This document shows, piece after piece, positions 7,064-15,246 of a stretch of 64,000 nt of DNA (position 1 is the stretch's first letter; each line of letters begins with the position of its first letter). The notes beneath the pieces are model-generated. The model saw only the letters and a program-made list of their open reading frames with translations, was not told where the DNA came from and made no database searches. Position numbers and translations under genes: made by a program. Origin of the DNA: Halorubrum hochsteinianum (GTDB lineage: Archaea; Halobacteriota; Halobacteria; Halobacteriales; Haloferacaceae); contig NZ_CP098415.1 of assembly GCF_023702125.1 (NCBI RefSeq), positions 682,001 to 746,000 on the forward strand. Reading direction: 5' to 3'.

Positions 7064-8473
7064 ATGGACGATGAGGAGGCGCTCGGCGAGGAGTTGGACG
7101 CGGTGCTGTCTCGCGTCCGCGAGCGCGTCCTCCCGGAGCCGGAGGAGCGCGAGCGGCTGAAGACGGCGAGCGCGGCGCTGACCGAGCGGACCCGCGAGGC
7201 GATAGCCGACCTCTCGGTCGACGCCGACGTGGTTCAGGTCGGGTCGACCGCGCGCGGCACGTGGGTCGCCGGCGACCGCGACATCGACCTCTTCGTCCGG
7301 TTCGACGCCGACCTCGACCGCGCCGAACTGGAGCAGTACGGGCTGACAGTCGGACACGAAGTCCTCCCCGACGGGCACGAGGAGTACGCGGAACACCCGT
7401 ACGTGAAGGGGAACTACGACGGGTTCGACGTCGACCTGGTGCCCTGTCACGACGTGGAGACGGCGGGCGACCTGGTGTCGGCGGTCGACCGCACCCCGTT
7501 CCACGACGCGTACCTCTCGGCGCGGCTCGACGACGACCTCGCGGCGGACGTGGTGCTTGCGAAGGCCTTCCTGAAGGGGATCGGGGCGTACGGCAGCGAC
7601 CTCCGGACCGAGGGCTTTTCCGGGTACCTCACGGAGCTGCTCGTGTTGGAACTCGGCGGGTTCGTCCCGCTCGTCGAGTCGGCCCGGAGCTGGCACCCGC
7701 CGGTGGAGTTCGACCCCGAGGGACACGCCGAGCGCACGTTCGAGGACCCGCTGGTCGTCGTCGACCCCACGGACCCGACGCGGAACGTCGCCGCGGTGCT
7801 GTCGGCGACGAACCTCGCGCGGTTCCAGCACTACGCCCGAGAACTGCTCGCGGCTCCGAGCGAGGCCCTCTTCGAGCCGGACGAGCCGGAGCCGCTCGAC
7901 CCCGGCGAGGTCCGCGACCACCTCGACCGACGGGAGACGACGCCCGTCGCGGTCGTCTTCGACGCCCCCGACCTCGTCGACGACCAGCTGTGGCCGCAGC
8001 TCCGCCGCTCGCTGGACGGGATCGTTCGCGGACTGAACGACCACGGCTTCGACGTCCTCCGGTCGCGGGCCATGACGGACGCGAGAATCGAGACGGAGAA
8101 TTCCGCCGGAACGACGCGAGCGGCGCTGTACGCGGAGTTGGAGGTGACGGAGCGACCGGCCGTCGAGCGCCACGAGGGACCGCCGGTCGCGGTCCGGAAA
8201 CACGCGGCGAGCTTCTACGAGTCGTACGTCGACGACGTCGACCCGGACACGTACGGCCCGTTCATCGACGGGGACCGCTACGTAGTCGAGCGCGAGCGCG
8301 AGTTCCACACCGTCAGGGAGTACTTAGAGAGCGACGCCGCGAGCGACGTGGCGCTGGGCGCGCAGGTGGAGTCGGCGTTCGACGACCGCGACGTGCTGGT
8401 CGGCGACGCGGTCGCGACGCTCGCGCCCGCGTTCGGCCGACCGCTCCGCGAGTTCTACGAGCCGCGACCGTGA
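7064..8473 (+). CDS. cca: CCA-adding enzyme, archaeal class I
   Basis: A 469-residue tRNA nucleotidyltransferase that adds or repairs the 3' CCA of tRNAs without a template. The nucleotidyltransferase signature GSTARGTW starts at residue 60, followed by DRDIDLF (catalytic Asp73 and Asp75), with the third carboxylate in FDVDLVP (about 120-122). The central domain carries KAFLKGIGAYGSDLRTEGFSGYLTELLV, typical of archaeal enzymes, and the C-terminal tail domain is complete. Length fits the archaeal class. It lies just after two tRNA genes that lack encoded CCA, consistent with need rather than proof of coupling. Confidence 0.95.
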   Translation: MDDEEALGEELDAVLSRVRERVLPEPEERERLKTASAALTERTREAIADLSVDADVVQVGSTARGTWVAGDRDIDLFVRFDADLDRAELEQYGLTVGHEVLPDGHEEYAEHPYVKGNYDGFDVDLVPCHDVETAGDLVSAVDRTPFHDAYLSARLDDDLAADVVLAKAFLKGIGAYGSDLRTEGFSGYLTELLVLELGGFVPLVESARSWHPPVEFDPEGHAERTFEDPLVVVDPTDPTRNVAAVLSATNLARFQHYARELLAAPSEALFEPDEPEPLDPGEVRDHLDRRETTPVAVVFDAPDLVDDQLWPQLRRSLDGIVRGLNDHGFDVLRSRAMTDARIETENSAGTTRAALYAELEVTERPAVERHEGPPVAVRKHAASFYESYVDDVDPDTYGPFIDGDRYVVEREREFHTVREYLESDAASDVALGAQVESAFDDRDVLVGDAVATLAPAFGRPLREFYEPRP

Positions 8474-8540
8474 GAGCGTCCGTCGGTGCGCGGCCGCGGG
8501 GATCCGGATCCGAATCCGGACGCCGGCGAGAGGGCGAGCG

Positions 8541-8855
8541 TCACCGAGAGACGCGGTCGAGAAGCCAGTAGACGACCGCCGCAACGAGAGCGACGACCGC
8601 CGCGAGCGCCGAGAGCAGCCCGGCGACGCGGGGGAACGACAGCCAGAACGCGGCGTAGAAGGCGAGCGCGAACGCGAGCAGGCCGACGACCAGCACTCCG
8701 CGAGAGGGGTTCTGGACCGCCGCGACGAACGCGCGCTGGAGGATCGAGAGGTCGCCGAGCTCGGGGACGTCTTCGGGATCCGCGTCCTCGGGGAACGATC
8801 CGGAGTCGCCCGAGCCTGCCGACTCGGCGTCGACGGAGCGGTCGGTGTCGGTCAC
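8541..8855 (-). CDS. Small two-span membrane protein
   Basis: 104 residues: an acidic, Ser-rich N-terminus (about 1-38, low complexity), then two hydrophobic helices (about 53-72, GVLVVGLLAFALAFYAAFWL, and 76-98, VAGLLSALAAVVALVAAVVYWL) and a short basic end (DRVSR). The segment ILQRAFVAAVQNPSRG before the first helix looks amphipathic and may be the conserved core. No family recognised. Convergent with cca and about 100 bases upstream of the fluoride channel genes on the same strand. Confidence 0.65.
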   Translation of the reverse strand: MTDTDRSVDAESAGSGDSGSFPEDADPEDVPELGDLSILQRAFVAAVQNPSRGVLVVGLLAFALAFYAAFWLSFPRVAGLLSALAAVVALVAAVVYWLLDRVSR

Positions 8856-8951
8856 GCGCTCGGATACGGGCCGGAGGATCCTGTACCTATCGCTTGTCGG
8901 CCCGGGGCCGAGCGGCCGACGAACGGAAACCGGTCGGGGATCGGACGGCGC

Positions 8952-9314
8952 TCAGTTCGGGAGGCCGCCGGCGGCGATCGAGCCGAGGAGGAACGCGACC
9001 AGCGCGGCCGCGAGGTTCGACGCCGCGACCGCCGCCGCGGCGCGGCCGCCGGTCTCGCTCGCCGCCCGGACGGTCCCGACGGCGAACGACGAGAACGTCG
9101 TGAACGCCCCGCAGAAGCCGACGCCGAAGAGCAGCGTCGCCGCCGACCCGACCGGTGCGGCGGCCACCGCACCGAGGGCGAAACTCCCGAGCGCGTTGAC
9201 GGCGAGGATCGACCGGCCCCCCTCGACGCGAAGGGCGACCGCGTGACGCGAGATCGCGCCGAGGGCCCCACCGACGCCGACGAGGGCGGTCGCGAGGAAC
9301 GGTTCGGCGGTCAT
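8952..9314 (-). CDS. crcB: Fluoride channel subunit CrcB/Fluc
   Basis: A 120-residue, four-helix Fluc protein that exports fluoride passively through an antiparallel dimer. Family landmarks are visible: GVGGALGAISRH (residues 12-23), NALGSFALG (about 39-47, with the conserved Asn) and the Phe-rich motif GFCGAFTTFSSFA (about 64-76). Its ATG overlaps the stop of the upstream crcB by four bases (9311-9314), so the two are translationally coupled and could form a heterodimer, as two-gene Fluc systems do. Confidence 0.88.
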   Translation of the reverse strand: MTAEPFLATALVGVGGALGAISRHAVALRVEGGRSILAVNALGSFALGAVAAAPVGSAATLLFGVGFCGAFTTFSSFAVGTVRAASETGGRAAAAVAASNLAAALVAFLLGSIAAGGLPN

Positions 9315-9715
9315 CGCCGGTGCCGCCCCCCGACGGCGAGCCCGAGCGCGGCCGCGGCGAGCCCGGTGACGTAGCTGGCGGCGACGTACCACGCGCCCGC
9401 CGGAGTTCCGAGGGCGACCGCGTCCGAGACAAACGTGCTGTACGTCGTGAACGACGAGAGCGCGCCGGTCCCGACGAGGAGCCGGATCCGGTCGCTCGGC
9501 GCTCGAGTCAACAGGACCCCGAGCGCGAACGAACCGGCGACGTTCGCGGTCAGGGTGCCGACGCCGGTCGCCGTCCCGCCGAGGACCGCGAGGCCAGCGC
9601 CGGAAGTCGCGAGGGCGACGAGCCCGCTCGCCGCGGCGTCTGTCGCGTATCTGGCGACCGCTCCGAGGAACCCGCCGACCGCGACGAGGAGGAAGCCGTA
9701 CGGGGTCCGATCCAT
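9311..9715 (-). CDS. crcB: Fluoride channel subunit CrcB/Fluc, paralog
   Basis: A 134-residue second Fluc protein, first in the two-gene unit. It has GGFLGAVARYATD at the N-terminus, TLTANVAGSFALGVLL with the conserved Asn (about residues 54-69), and GALSSFTTYSTFVSD as the Phe/Ser/Thr motif (about 84-98). Here a Tyr stands where the partner protein has Phe, a difference expected for heterodimeric pairs. No regulatory motif such as a fluoride riboswitch is apparent upstream. Confidence 0.87.
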   Translation of the reverse strand: MDRTPYGFLLVAVGGFLGAVARYATDAAASGLVALATSGAGLAVLGGTATGVGTLTANVAGSFALGVLLTRAPSDRIRLLVGTGALSSFTTYSTFVSDAVALGTPAGAWYVAASYVTGLAAAALGLAVGGRHRR

Positions 9716-9778
9716 GCCTGTCGGTCGTCCGGGAAGCGCTTGTGCGTTCTGACTCGGAGTGCCGCTCCGCGCCCGGGT

Positions 9779-10915
9779 TCACTCCGCCTCCGACGGGCGA
9801 CTCGCGCGGGGGCTCTCCCCCTCGTGCGGCGTCCGCCGTTCGCGGATCCGAACGGTGTGGGCGGTCTCGGTGGCGTCGTCGACGACGAGCGCCTCGCCGA
9901 CGCCGTCGGGGAGCCTGGACGCGAGGTCGCCGGCGAGGTACGTCGCCTCCGCCTCCGCCAGCCGGTCCACGTCGCGCTCGGCGGTGAGCCGGTGGGAGAC
10001 GAGCAGGTCCGACTGCGAGACGGCGACGCTCGGCAGCGCGGCCGGTCGTTGGGTCGCACAGACGAGCGAGACGCCGGGGGCGCGTCCGCGGGTCAGGAGA
10101 GTTCGGAGCGCCGGCTCCGCGACGCCGCCGAAGAGCGCGTGCGCCTCGTCGACGAGCAGCCACGGGAGCCGCGGGAGGTCGTCTTCGACCCGCGCGTCGT
10201 AGAGCCCGCGGGCGACCGCGCGGACGACGGCGGCCGCGGCCGCGCCGGGAACGCCGGCGAGGTCGAGGACGACGGGGTCGCCGTCTGTCGCGAGCGAGGC
10301 GACCGGCGGCGCGTCGCCGTCGAAGACCCCCCACGATGCCGCAAGCCGGAGGTGGTTCGCCGCGGCGCGCCGCGTCTCAGCCGGGGCGTCGGCCGCGTCG
10401 ACCGCCTCGCGGAGCGCCGCGAGCGACGGGGACGGACGGTCGGCGGCCGTCGACCCGGCGTCGCCGGCGTCCGTTCGGGCTCCGTCGCTCTCGTCGACCG
10501 CGTCCGCGACGACGCGCCAGACGAGGCTCCCCGGCCCGCTCGCCGGGTCGAGCCCGAGCAGGTCCGGCCACGCCGACGGCGGCATCGACGCGGGCCGGAC
10601 CGCGGGGTCGACGACGCGACCGCCGGCCGCTTCGAGACCGCCGAAGACGCCCATCGGGTCGACGACGACCGGGACGACGCCGTCGGCCTCGGCGAGTTCC
10701 TCGGCGAGGACGCCGAGCGTGTAGGACTTACCCGTCCCGCGCTTGCCGAAGACGACCCCCGCGTGCGGACGGTCGAGGTCGACGCCGACCGGCGCGCCGG
10801 CGCTCCCGTCGCGCGCGAGGAAGGAACCGATACGGGCGGTGTGCGGCGGGTCGCGCTCCGTTCCGTCGTCGCCGTCGCGGCCGAGTACGTACACGCGGTC
10901 GGGTGGTCTCGGCAT
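9779..10915 (-). CDS. HerA-like P-loop ATPase
   Basis: A 378-residue ATPase of the HerA/FtsK/DUF87 type. Walker A is GKRGTGKS (residues 57-64), Walker B is LPWLLVDEAHALF (near 265), and a sensor-like ATQRPAALPS motif follows (near 298). The family includes the DNA-pumping ATPase HerA, paired with nuclease NurA in end resection, but NurA, Mre11 and Rad50 are not adjacent here and the protein is shorter than classical HerA. It is better called HerA-like; a DNA-translocation role is inference. The Ala/Asp-rich stretch about residues 150-180 (DGARTDAGDAGSTAADRPS) looks like a flexible insert. Confidence 0.78.
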   Translation of the reverse strand: MPRPPDRVYVLGRDGDDGTERDPPHTARIGSFLARDGSAGAPVGVDLDRPHAGVVFGKRGTGKSYTLGVLAEELAEADGVVPVVVDPMGVFGGLEAAGGRVVDPAVRPASMPPSAWPDLLGLDPASGPGSLVWRVVADAVDESDGARTDAGDAGSTAADRPSPSLAALREAVDAADAPAETRRAAANHLRLAASWGVFDGDAPPVASLATDGDPVVLDLAGVPGAAAAAVVRAVARGLYDARVEDDLPRLPWLLVDEAHALFGGVAEPALRTLLTRGRAPGVSLVCATQRPAALPSVAVSQSDLLVSHRLTAERDVDRLAEAEATYLAGDLASRLPDGVGEALVVDDATETAHTVRIRERRTPHEGESPRASRPSEAE

Positions 10916-11019
10916 CCCGTAAAAACGGTCGGACGGGGAGGCGATCGGATTCAGTCGAGAGGTCGAACCTGACCGCCGCCGGCCGACTCTTTATATACCA
11001 TGCCGCGGCCACCCGGCGT

Positions 11020-11496
11020 ATGTCCGATCGAACACACGACTCGCGCACCGCGAACCGGCGGACGTTCAGCACCGACACCCGAGCGATCGAGGGGCTTCCC
11101 GTGCGCCTCGTCATCGCCCTGGTCGTCGGGGTCGCCAGCCTGAGCGTGATGATGGGGATGATCGGTGACATCGACGGGCTGGCCGCGACGGAGCTCGACG
11201 CGCAGCCGCAGCCGGAGGTGACCGCGCCCGGCGACCAGACGATCGACGTCGCGGTCGTCGACCCGGACGGCTCCCGCGTCGCGGACGCGACCGTTATCGT
11301 CCGCGGCGGCTCCGCGCGGATGGACGGGGTCGCCACCGCACAGACGGACAGCGAGGGCGTCGCGAGCGTGGACGTCGACCCGGAGCTCGGTCCGAATCAG
11401 GCGGACGGGACGCTCACGGTCGACATCAAGCCGCCGGCCGAGGGCGACTACGTCGACGAGCGGGGGAACACCGAGGTGCTCGTCGTCGAGGAGTGA
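11020..11496 (+). CDS. Membrane-anchored protein with an Ig-like/regulatory domain
   Basis: 158 residues. A short polar N-terminus is followed by one hydrophobic helix (about 27-48, LPVRLVIALVVGVASLSVMMGM), then an external domain of about 90 residues with the beta pattern of carboxypeptidase-regulatory or Big_1-like folds (IDVAVVDPDGSRVADATVIVRGGS, then TDSEGVASVDV and TLTVDIKPP). A CTTTATATA box ends about 22 bases before ATG 11020, giving a leaderless transcript. Probably surface-exposed; partner or ligand unknown. Confidence 0.72.
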   Translation: MSDRTHDSRTANRRTFSTDTRAIEGLPVRLVIALVVGVASLSVMMGMIGDIDGLAATELDAQPQPEVTAPGDQTIDVAVVDPDGSRVADATVIVRGGSARMDGVATAQTDSEGVASVDVDPELGPNQADGTLTVDIKPPAEGDYVDERGNTEVLVVEE

Positions 11497-11521
11497 GGCG
11501 GGTCGGAGGCCCGCGACGCCC

Positions 11522-12322
11522 TCAGATCCGGTCGTCCCAGTCGATCCAGTCCTGTTCCCAGCCGTGTCGCCGCTGTCGTCCCCGTTCTGCGTGTTCGGCG
11601 TCCTCACGGCGGGTGCGGTTCCGCTCCACCCCGGGCTGTTCGCCCTCGACGAGCATCGGCTGGAGCCGCGCCGGGCCGTGCGTCTCGACCGTCTCGAAGC
11701 CGGCAGGCGCGTCCGCGTCGGCGGCGGCGTCAGCCTCGCTCGCGTCGGCCGAATCGGAGTCGCCGGGCGACGACGGTTCGATCGCCGTGACCGTCTGGAC
11801 CCCAGCGCCGCGCGGGTAGACGATCCGACCGTCGGCCGCGAGCTGCTCGCGGAGGGCGCGCGGCGGCTCGACCACGGCCGCTTCGAGGAGGATCCGGTCG
11901 TACGGCGCGTACGCCGGGAGCCCGTCCGCGCCGTCCGCGCGGTCGACGAGGACCGCCTCGTAGCCGGCCGCGTCGAGGTTCGACCGCGCGGCCACGACGG
12001 CGGACCGATCGATGTCGATCGCGTGAACCCGACGAGCGCCCGCGATCTCGGCGATCATCGCGACGGAGTACCCGATACCGGCACCGACGACGAGGACCGA
12101 GTCGCCCTCGGCGGCGTCGAGCGCGGTGACGAGGCGAACCACCGTTTCGAGCGAGAGCGAGTGGGGGTCGTCGCTGTCGACGGCCCCGCCGCGGGGGGAG
12201 TCGTCCACGAAGGGATCGCGGGGGACCCGCTGGAGCGCGGTCAGCACGGGGGGGTCGATCGGCTCGCCGATCGAGTGTTCGAGCCCCTCGATCATGTCCG
12301 CCCTGAGCGACGCTTCGTCCAT
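11522..12322 (-). CDS. Protein-L-isoaspartate methyltransferase homolog
   Basis: 266 residues, SAM-dependent methyltransferase of the PCMT family. The SAM loop is VLVVGAGIGYSVAMIAEI (about residues 95-112), followed by HAIDID at strand 2. The N-terminal substrate region that in true PCMT reads with a conserved SAPHMVA block is altered here to DSDDPHSLSLETVVR, and an Asp/Ala-rich insert plus a charged C-terminal tail are added. It lies 93 bases upstream of a standard pcm gene on the same strand. It is likely a diverged paralog with changed specificity. Confidence 0.75.
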   Translation of the reverse strand: MDEASLRADMIEGLEHSIGEPIDPPVLTALQRVPRDPFVDDSPRGGAVDSDDPHSLSLETVVRLVTALDAAEGDSVLVVGAGIGYSVAMIAEIAGARRVHAIDIDRSAVVAARSNLDAAGYEAVLVDRADGADGLPAYAPYDRILLEAAVVEPPRALREQLAADGRIVYPRGAGVQTVTAIEPSSPGDSDSADASEADAAADADAPAGFETVETHGPARLQPMLVEGEQPGVERNRTRREDAEHAERGRQRRHGWEQDWIDWDDRI

Positions 12323-12415
12323 GGCCGGACTCGGGACTCGGTCCTCTAAAAGCGTGCGTTCGTCGGGTCGGTACCGCGCGCCGACAGAAAACCGCCTCCG
12401 CGGGGGGGGGGGCGG

Positions 12416-13048
12416 TCACCGCATCGGCACGAATCGCACGCCGCCGTGGTCCTCGCGGTCGACGCCGCCTTCACGGACCGTCAGGCGGACGAGCCGCTGG
12501 CGGCCGGCCTCCCGGACGGGCGCGACGACGCGGCCGCCCGGGGAAACGCGGTCGACGATCGCCGCCGGTATCGACTCGGGCGCTGCGCAGGTGAGGTAGG
12601 CGGCGTCGAACGGGGCCTCGTCGGCGAACGCCTCGCGCCCGTCGCGGGCGACGACGGTCACGTCGTAGCCGAGGCGGGCGAGTCGCTCCCGCGCGTCGGC
12701 GGCCAGTTCCGGGACGCGCTCGGCGGAGAAGACGTTCCCGGGACCGACAACCTCGGCGACGACCGCGGCGTGGTAGCCGCAACCGGTCCCCACCTCGAAG
12801 ACGCGGTCGCCGCGCTCGACGTCGAGGAGGTCCGTCATCGTCGCGACCATGTGCGGCGCGCTGACGGTCTGATCGCGGCCGATCGGGAGAGGGCGGTCAG
12901 CGTAGGCGGAGTCCCGGTGGGGCTCCGGGACGAACTCGTGACGCGGGACGGCACTGATCGCCGACAGCGTCCGCTCGCTCGCGTCGAGGCGTCGGCGGAG
13001 CGCGCTCACTAGTTCGCGTCTGGCGGCCGCGCGGTCGGCGTCGCTCAT
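12416..13048 (-). CDS. pcm: Protein-L-isoaspartate O-methyltransferase
   Basis: A 210-residue PCMT that methylates L-isoaspartyl residues so damaged proteins can be repaired. It has the expected PLPIGRDQTVSAPHMVATMTDLL block (about residues 49-71), the SAM-binding loop VFEVGTGCGYHAAVVAEVVG (about 80-99) and the C-terminal strand SPGGRVVAPV. Length is standard. ATG 13048 begins directly at the family N-terminus; the open frame continues upstream but there encodes only low-complexity Arg-rich sequence. It is first in a tandem pair with a diverged paralog at 11522. Confidence 0.9.
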   Translation of the reverse strand: MSDADRAAARRELVSALRRRLDASERTLSAISAVPRHEFVPEPHRDSAYADRPLPIGRDQTVSAPHMVATMTDLLDVERGDRVFEVGTGCGYHAAVVAEVVGPGNVFSAERVPELAADARERLARLGYDVTVVARDGREAFADEAPFDAAYLTCAAPESIPAAIVDRVSPGGRVVAPVREAGRQRLVRLTVREGGVDREDHGGVRFVPMR

Positions 13049-13083
13049 GAGGGGCGGTAACACGGGACACGTAGAGAAAGCAT

Positions 13084-13133
13084 CGGCCGCGGAATAGAGG
13101 AAGCGATTCGGCCGCGGAATAGAGGAAGCGATT
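13084..13133. repeat. Perfect 25-bp tandem duplication
   Basis: Two exact, head-to-tail copies of a 25-bp unit (13084-13108 and 13109-13133), each starting CGGCCGCGGAATAGAGG and ending GATT, with a partial CGGCC after the second. It lies between hsp20 (stop side) and the pcm start, about 40-90 bases before the pcm ATG on its strand, so it is in the pcm promoter region. Confidence 0.85.
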
Positions 13134-13170
13134 CGGCCGGAAGGCGGGCAGGCAGTTCGGTCGATCGGCG

Positions 13171-13674
13171 TCAGTTCACGTCGATCGTGTGTCCCCTCTC
13201 GTCGTCGGGGGAGCGCTTGGGGAGCGTGACGGTGAGCACGCCGGCGTCGAAGGACGCGGTCGCGGCGTCGGCCTCGATCGGCCGCGGGATCGGGACTCGC
13301 CGGGAGACGGACCGGAGGCGGCGCTCCCGTCGGTGGTAGCGGACGCCGTCGTCGGTCTCGTCCGCGTCGTCCGCGCCGTCCGCCTCGCCGTCGTCGGCGA
13401 CGGCGAACTCGGTCGACTCCTCCCGGGAGCCGGCGATCACGAGCGCGTCGTCGCGGAGTTCGACGTCGACGTCGTCGGCGTCGAACCCGGGGAGGTCGGC
13501 GACGACGACGATCGACTCGTCGTCCTCGATCACGTCGACGTCGACGTCGCGGGCCCCGGGAAGCCGCGGAACCTCGGGGGCAGTCCCCTCCAGCGTCCCG
13601 CCGAGTTCCTCGAACTCGCGGCCCATCCGTTCGAGCAGTTCCTCGATCTCGTCGAAGGGATCGCGTCGGGTCAT
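13171..13674 (-). CDS. hsp20: Hsp20/alpha-crystallin small heat-shock protein
   Basis: A 167-residue small heat-shock chaperone that holds unfolding proteins in a soluble state. The alpha-crystallin domain runs from about residue 43 (VDVDVIEDDESIVVVADLPGFDADDVDVEL) to about 153, ending in the hallmark GVLTVTLPK; an acidic insert of about 20 residues (DDGEADGADDADETDDG) sits in the middle loop. The C-terminal IxI/V-type anchor is only weakly present (HTIDVN). The N-terminus (DPFDEIEELLERMGREFEEL) is the usual amphipathic arm. Confidence 0.9.
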   Translation of the reverse strand: MTRRDPFDEIEELLERMGREFEELGGTLEGTAPEVPRLPGARDVDVDVIEDDESIVVVADLPGFDADDVDVELRDDALVIAGSREESTEFAVADDGEADGADDADETDDGVRYHRRERRLRSVSRRVPIPRPIEADAATASFDAGVLTVTLPKRSPDDERGHTIDVN

Positions 13675-13785
13675 ACAGGACAGGATTCGAGACGGAGCGT
13701 ATTGAACGTACTGGCGGGCCGAGGGGCGGAGTCGCCCGGAACCGACGGCCGACAGACACTATCCGCTGGCGACCCATCGGATCGC

Positions 13786-15171
13786 ATGGAGCTGTTCTGG
13801 CACCGCGGGGACGCTCGCACGCGAGACAACGCCGGCCTCGCGGCCGCGGCCCGAGAGGGAGAGGTCGTGCCGGCCTTCGTGTACGACGCCGACCTGCTCG
13901 CGACGGTCGGCGCGCGACAGCGCGCGTTCTTCCTGCGCCACGTGAAGCGACTGGAAGAGCGGTATCGGGAACTGGAGAGCGACCTGATCGTCCGCGCCGG
14001 CGACCCCGACGAGGTCCTCGCCGACCTCGCGGCGGAGTACGAGGCCGAGACGGTGTTCTACAACGAGCACTACCGCCCGGCGCGCCGGAACCGGCAGCGG
14101 GCGGTCGAGGACGCGCTCGCGGGGGCGGGCGTCGAGACCGACTCGCGGACCGATCTGGTGTTGGTGGACCCGGGGCGGCTGGAAGCCCGCTACCCCAGTC
14201 ACGGGCAGTTCCACGACGACTGGGAGACCGTGCCGAAGCGCGGCCCGTACGCGGAGCCGGACCCCGAGGCGCTGGCCGACGTGCGCGACGGCAAGACCGT
14301 CCCCGAGCCGGACGCCGACATCGACCTCCCCGAGGCGGGGTACGAGGCCGCGCGCGAGCGGTTCGACGAGTTCCTCGATTACGGGATCACGTCGTACAAC
14401 GACACGCGCGACGACCTCGCACGGGCGGTCGAGGAGCCGACGCACGCGGTCTCGCGGATGTCTCCGTACCTGGCGACGGGCGCGATCGGGATCCGGGAGC
14501 TGTGGGTGGGCGCGAGCGACGTGTACGACGCCGTGACCGGCGGCGAGCGCCGCAACGTCGACAAGTACCGCTACGAGCTGTCGTGGCGCGAGCAGATGTA
14601 CCACCTGCTGTACTACGCCCCCGATCTGGCGGTGTCGAACTACAAGTCGTTCCCGAACGAGATCGCGTGGCGCGACGACGACGCCGCGTTCGAGGCGTGG
14701 ACGCGCGGCGAGACGGGCTACCCGCTCGTCGACGCCGGGATGCGACAGCTGAACGCGGAGGGGTATATCCACAACCGCCCGCGGCAGGTGGTCGCGAGCT
14801 TCCTGACGAAGCACCTCCTGATCGACTGGCGGCGCGGCGCGCGCTACTTCACGAAACAGCTGATCGACCACGACTACGCCTCCAACCACGGGGCGTGGCA
14901 GTGGACCGCCTCGACCGGGACCGACTCCGTCGACGTGCGCATCTTCGACCCGGTGAGCCAGATGAGCAAGTACGACGCGGACGCCCGCTTCGTGAAGGCG
15001 TACGTCCCGGAGCTCTCGGACGTGCCGGCGGGGAAGGTCGTCGACTGGCCGACCCTGTCGCGCGCGGAGCGCGAGGAGCTCGCGCCCGACTACCCGCATC
15101 CGATCGTCGACCGGAACGAGGGGTACGAGCGGGCCCAGCGCGTCTTCGAGGAGGCGCTCGGGAAGCGGTAG
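13786..15171 (+). CDS. phr: Deoxyribodipyrimidine photolyase
   Basis: A 461-residue class I photolyase that uses blue light and reduced FAD to split UV-induced cyclobutane pyrimidine dimers. The N-terminal Rossmann domain begins WHRGDARTRDNAGL (the family's RxDLR-like opening is here RGDARTRDN). The C-terminal FAD domain has SRMSPYLATGAIGIREL, SWREQMYHLLYYAPDL, GYPLVDAGMRQLNAEGYIHNRPRQVVASFL and the substrate-contact DYASNHGAWQWTASTGTD. Length is normal and all FAD-contact blocks are present. It diverges from hsp20 with about 110 bases between starts. Confidence 0.94.
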   Translation: MELFWHRGDARTRDNAGLAAAAREGEVVPAFVYDADLLATVGARQRAFFLRHVKRLEERYRELESDLIVRAGDPDEVLADLAAEYEAETVFYNEHYRPARRNRQRAVEDALAGAGVETDSRTDLVLVDPGRLEARYPSHGQFHDDWETVPKRGPYAEPDPEALADVRDGKTVPEPDADIDLPEAGYEAARERFDEFLDYGITSYNDTRDDLARAVEEPTHAVSRMSPYLATGAIGIRELWVGASDVYDAVTGGERRNVDKYRYELSWREQMYHLLYYAPDLAVSNYKSFPNEIAWRDDDAAFEAWTRGETGYPLVDAGMRQLNAEGYIHNRPRQVVASFLTKHLLIDWRRGARYFTKQLIDHDYASNHGAWQWTASTGTDSVDVRIFDPVSQMSKYDADARFVKAYVPELSDVPAGKVVDWPTLSRAEREELAPDYPHPIVDRNEGYERAQRVFEEALGKR

Positions 15172-15246
15172 GCGGCCGACCGCGGCGTCGGATCCCGCCG
15201 TTCCGTAACCGAGTCCTTTTCCTCGGTCCCCGAGAACGCCTCCGCC

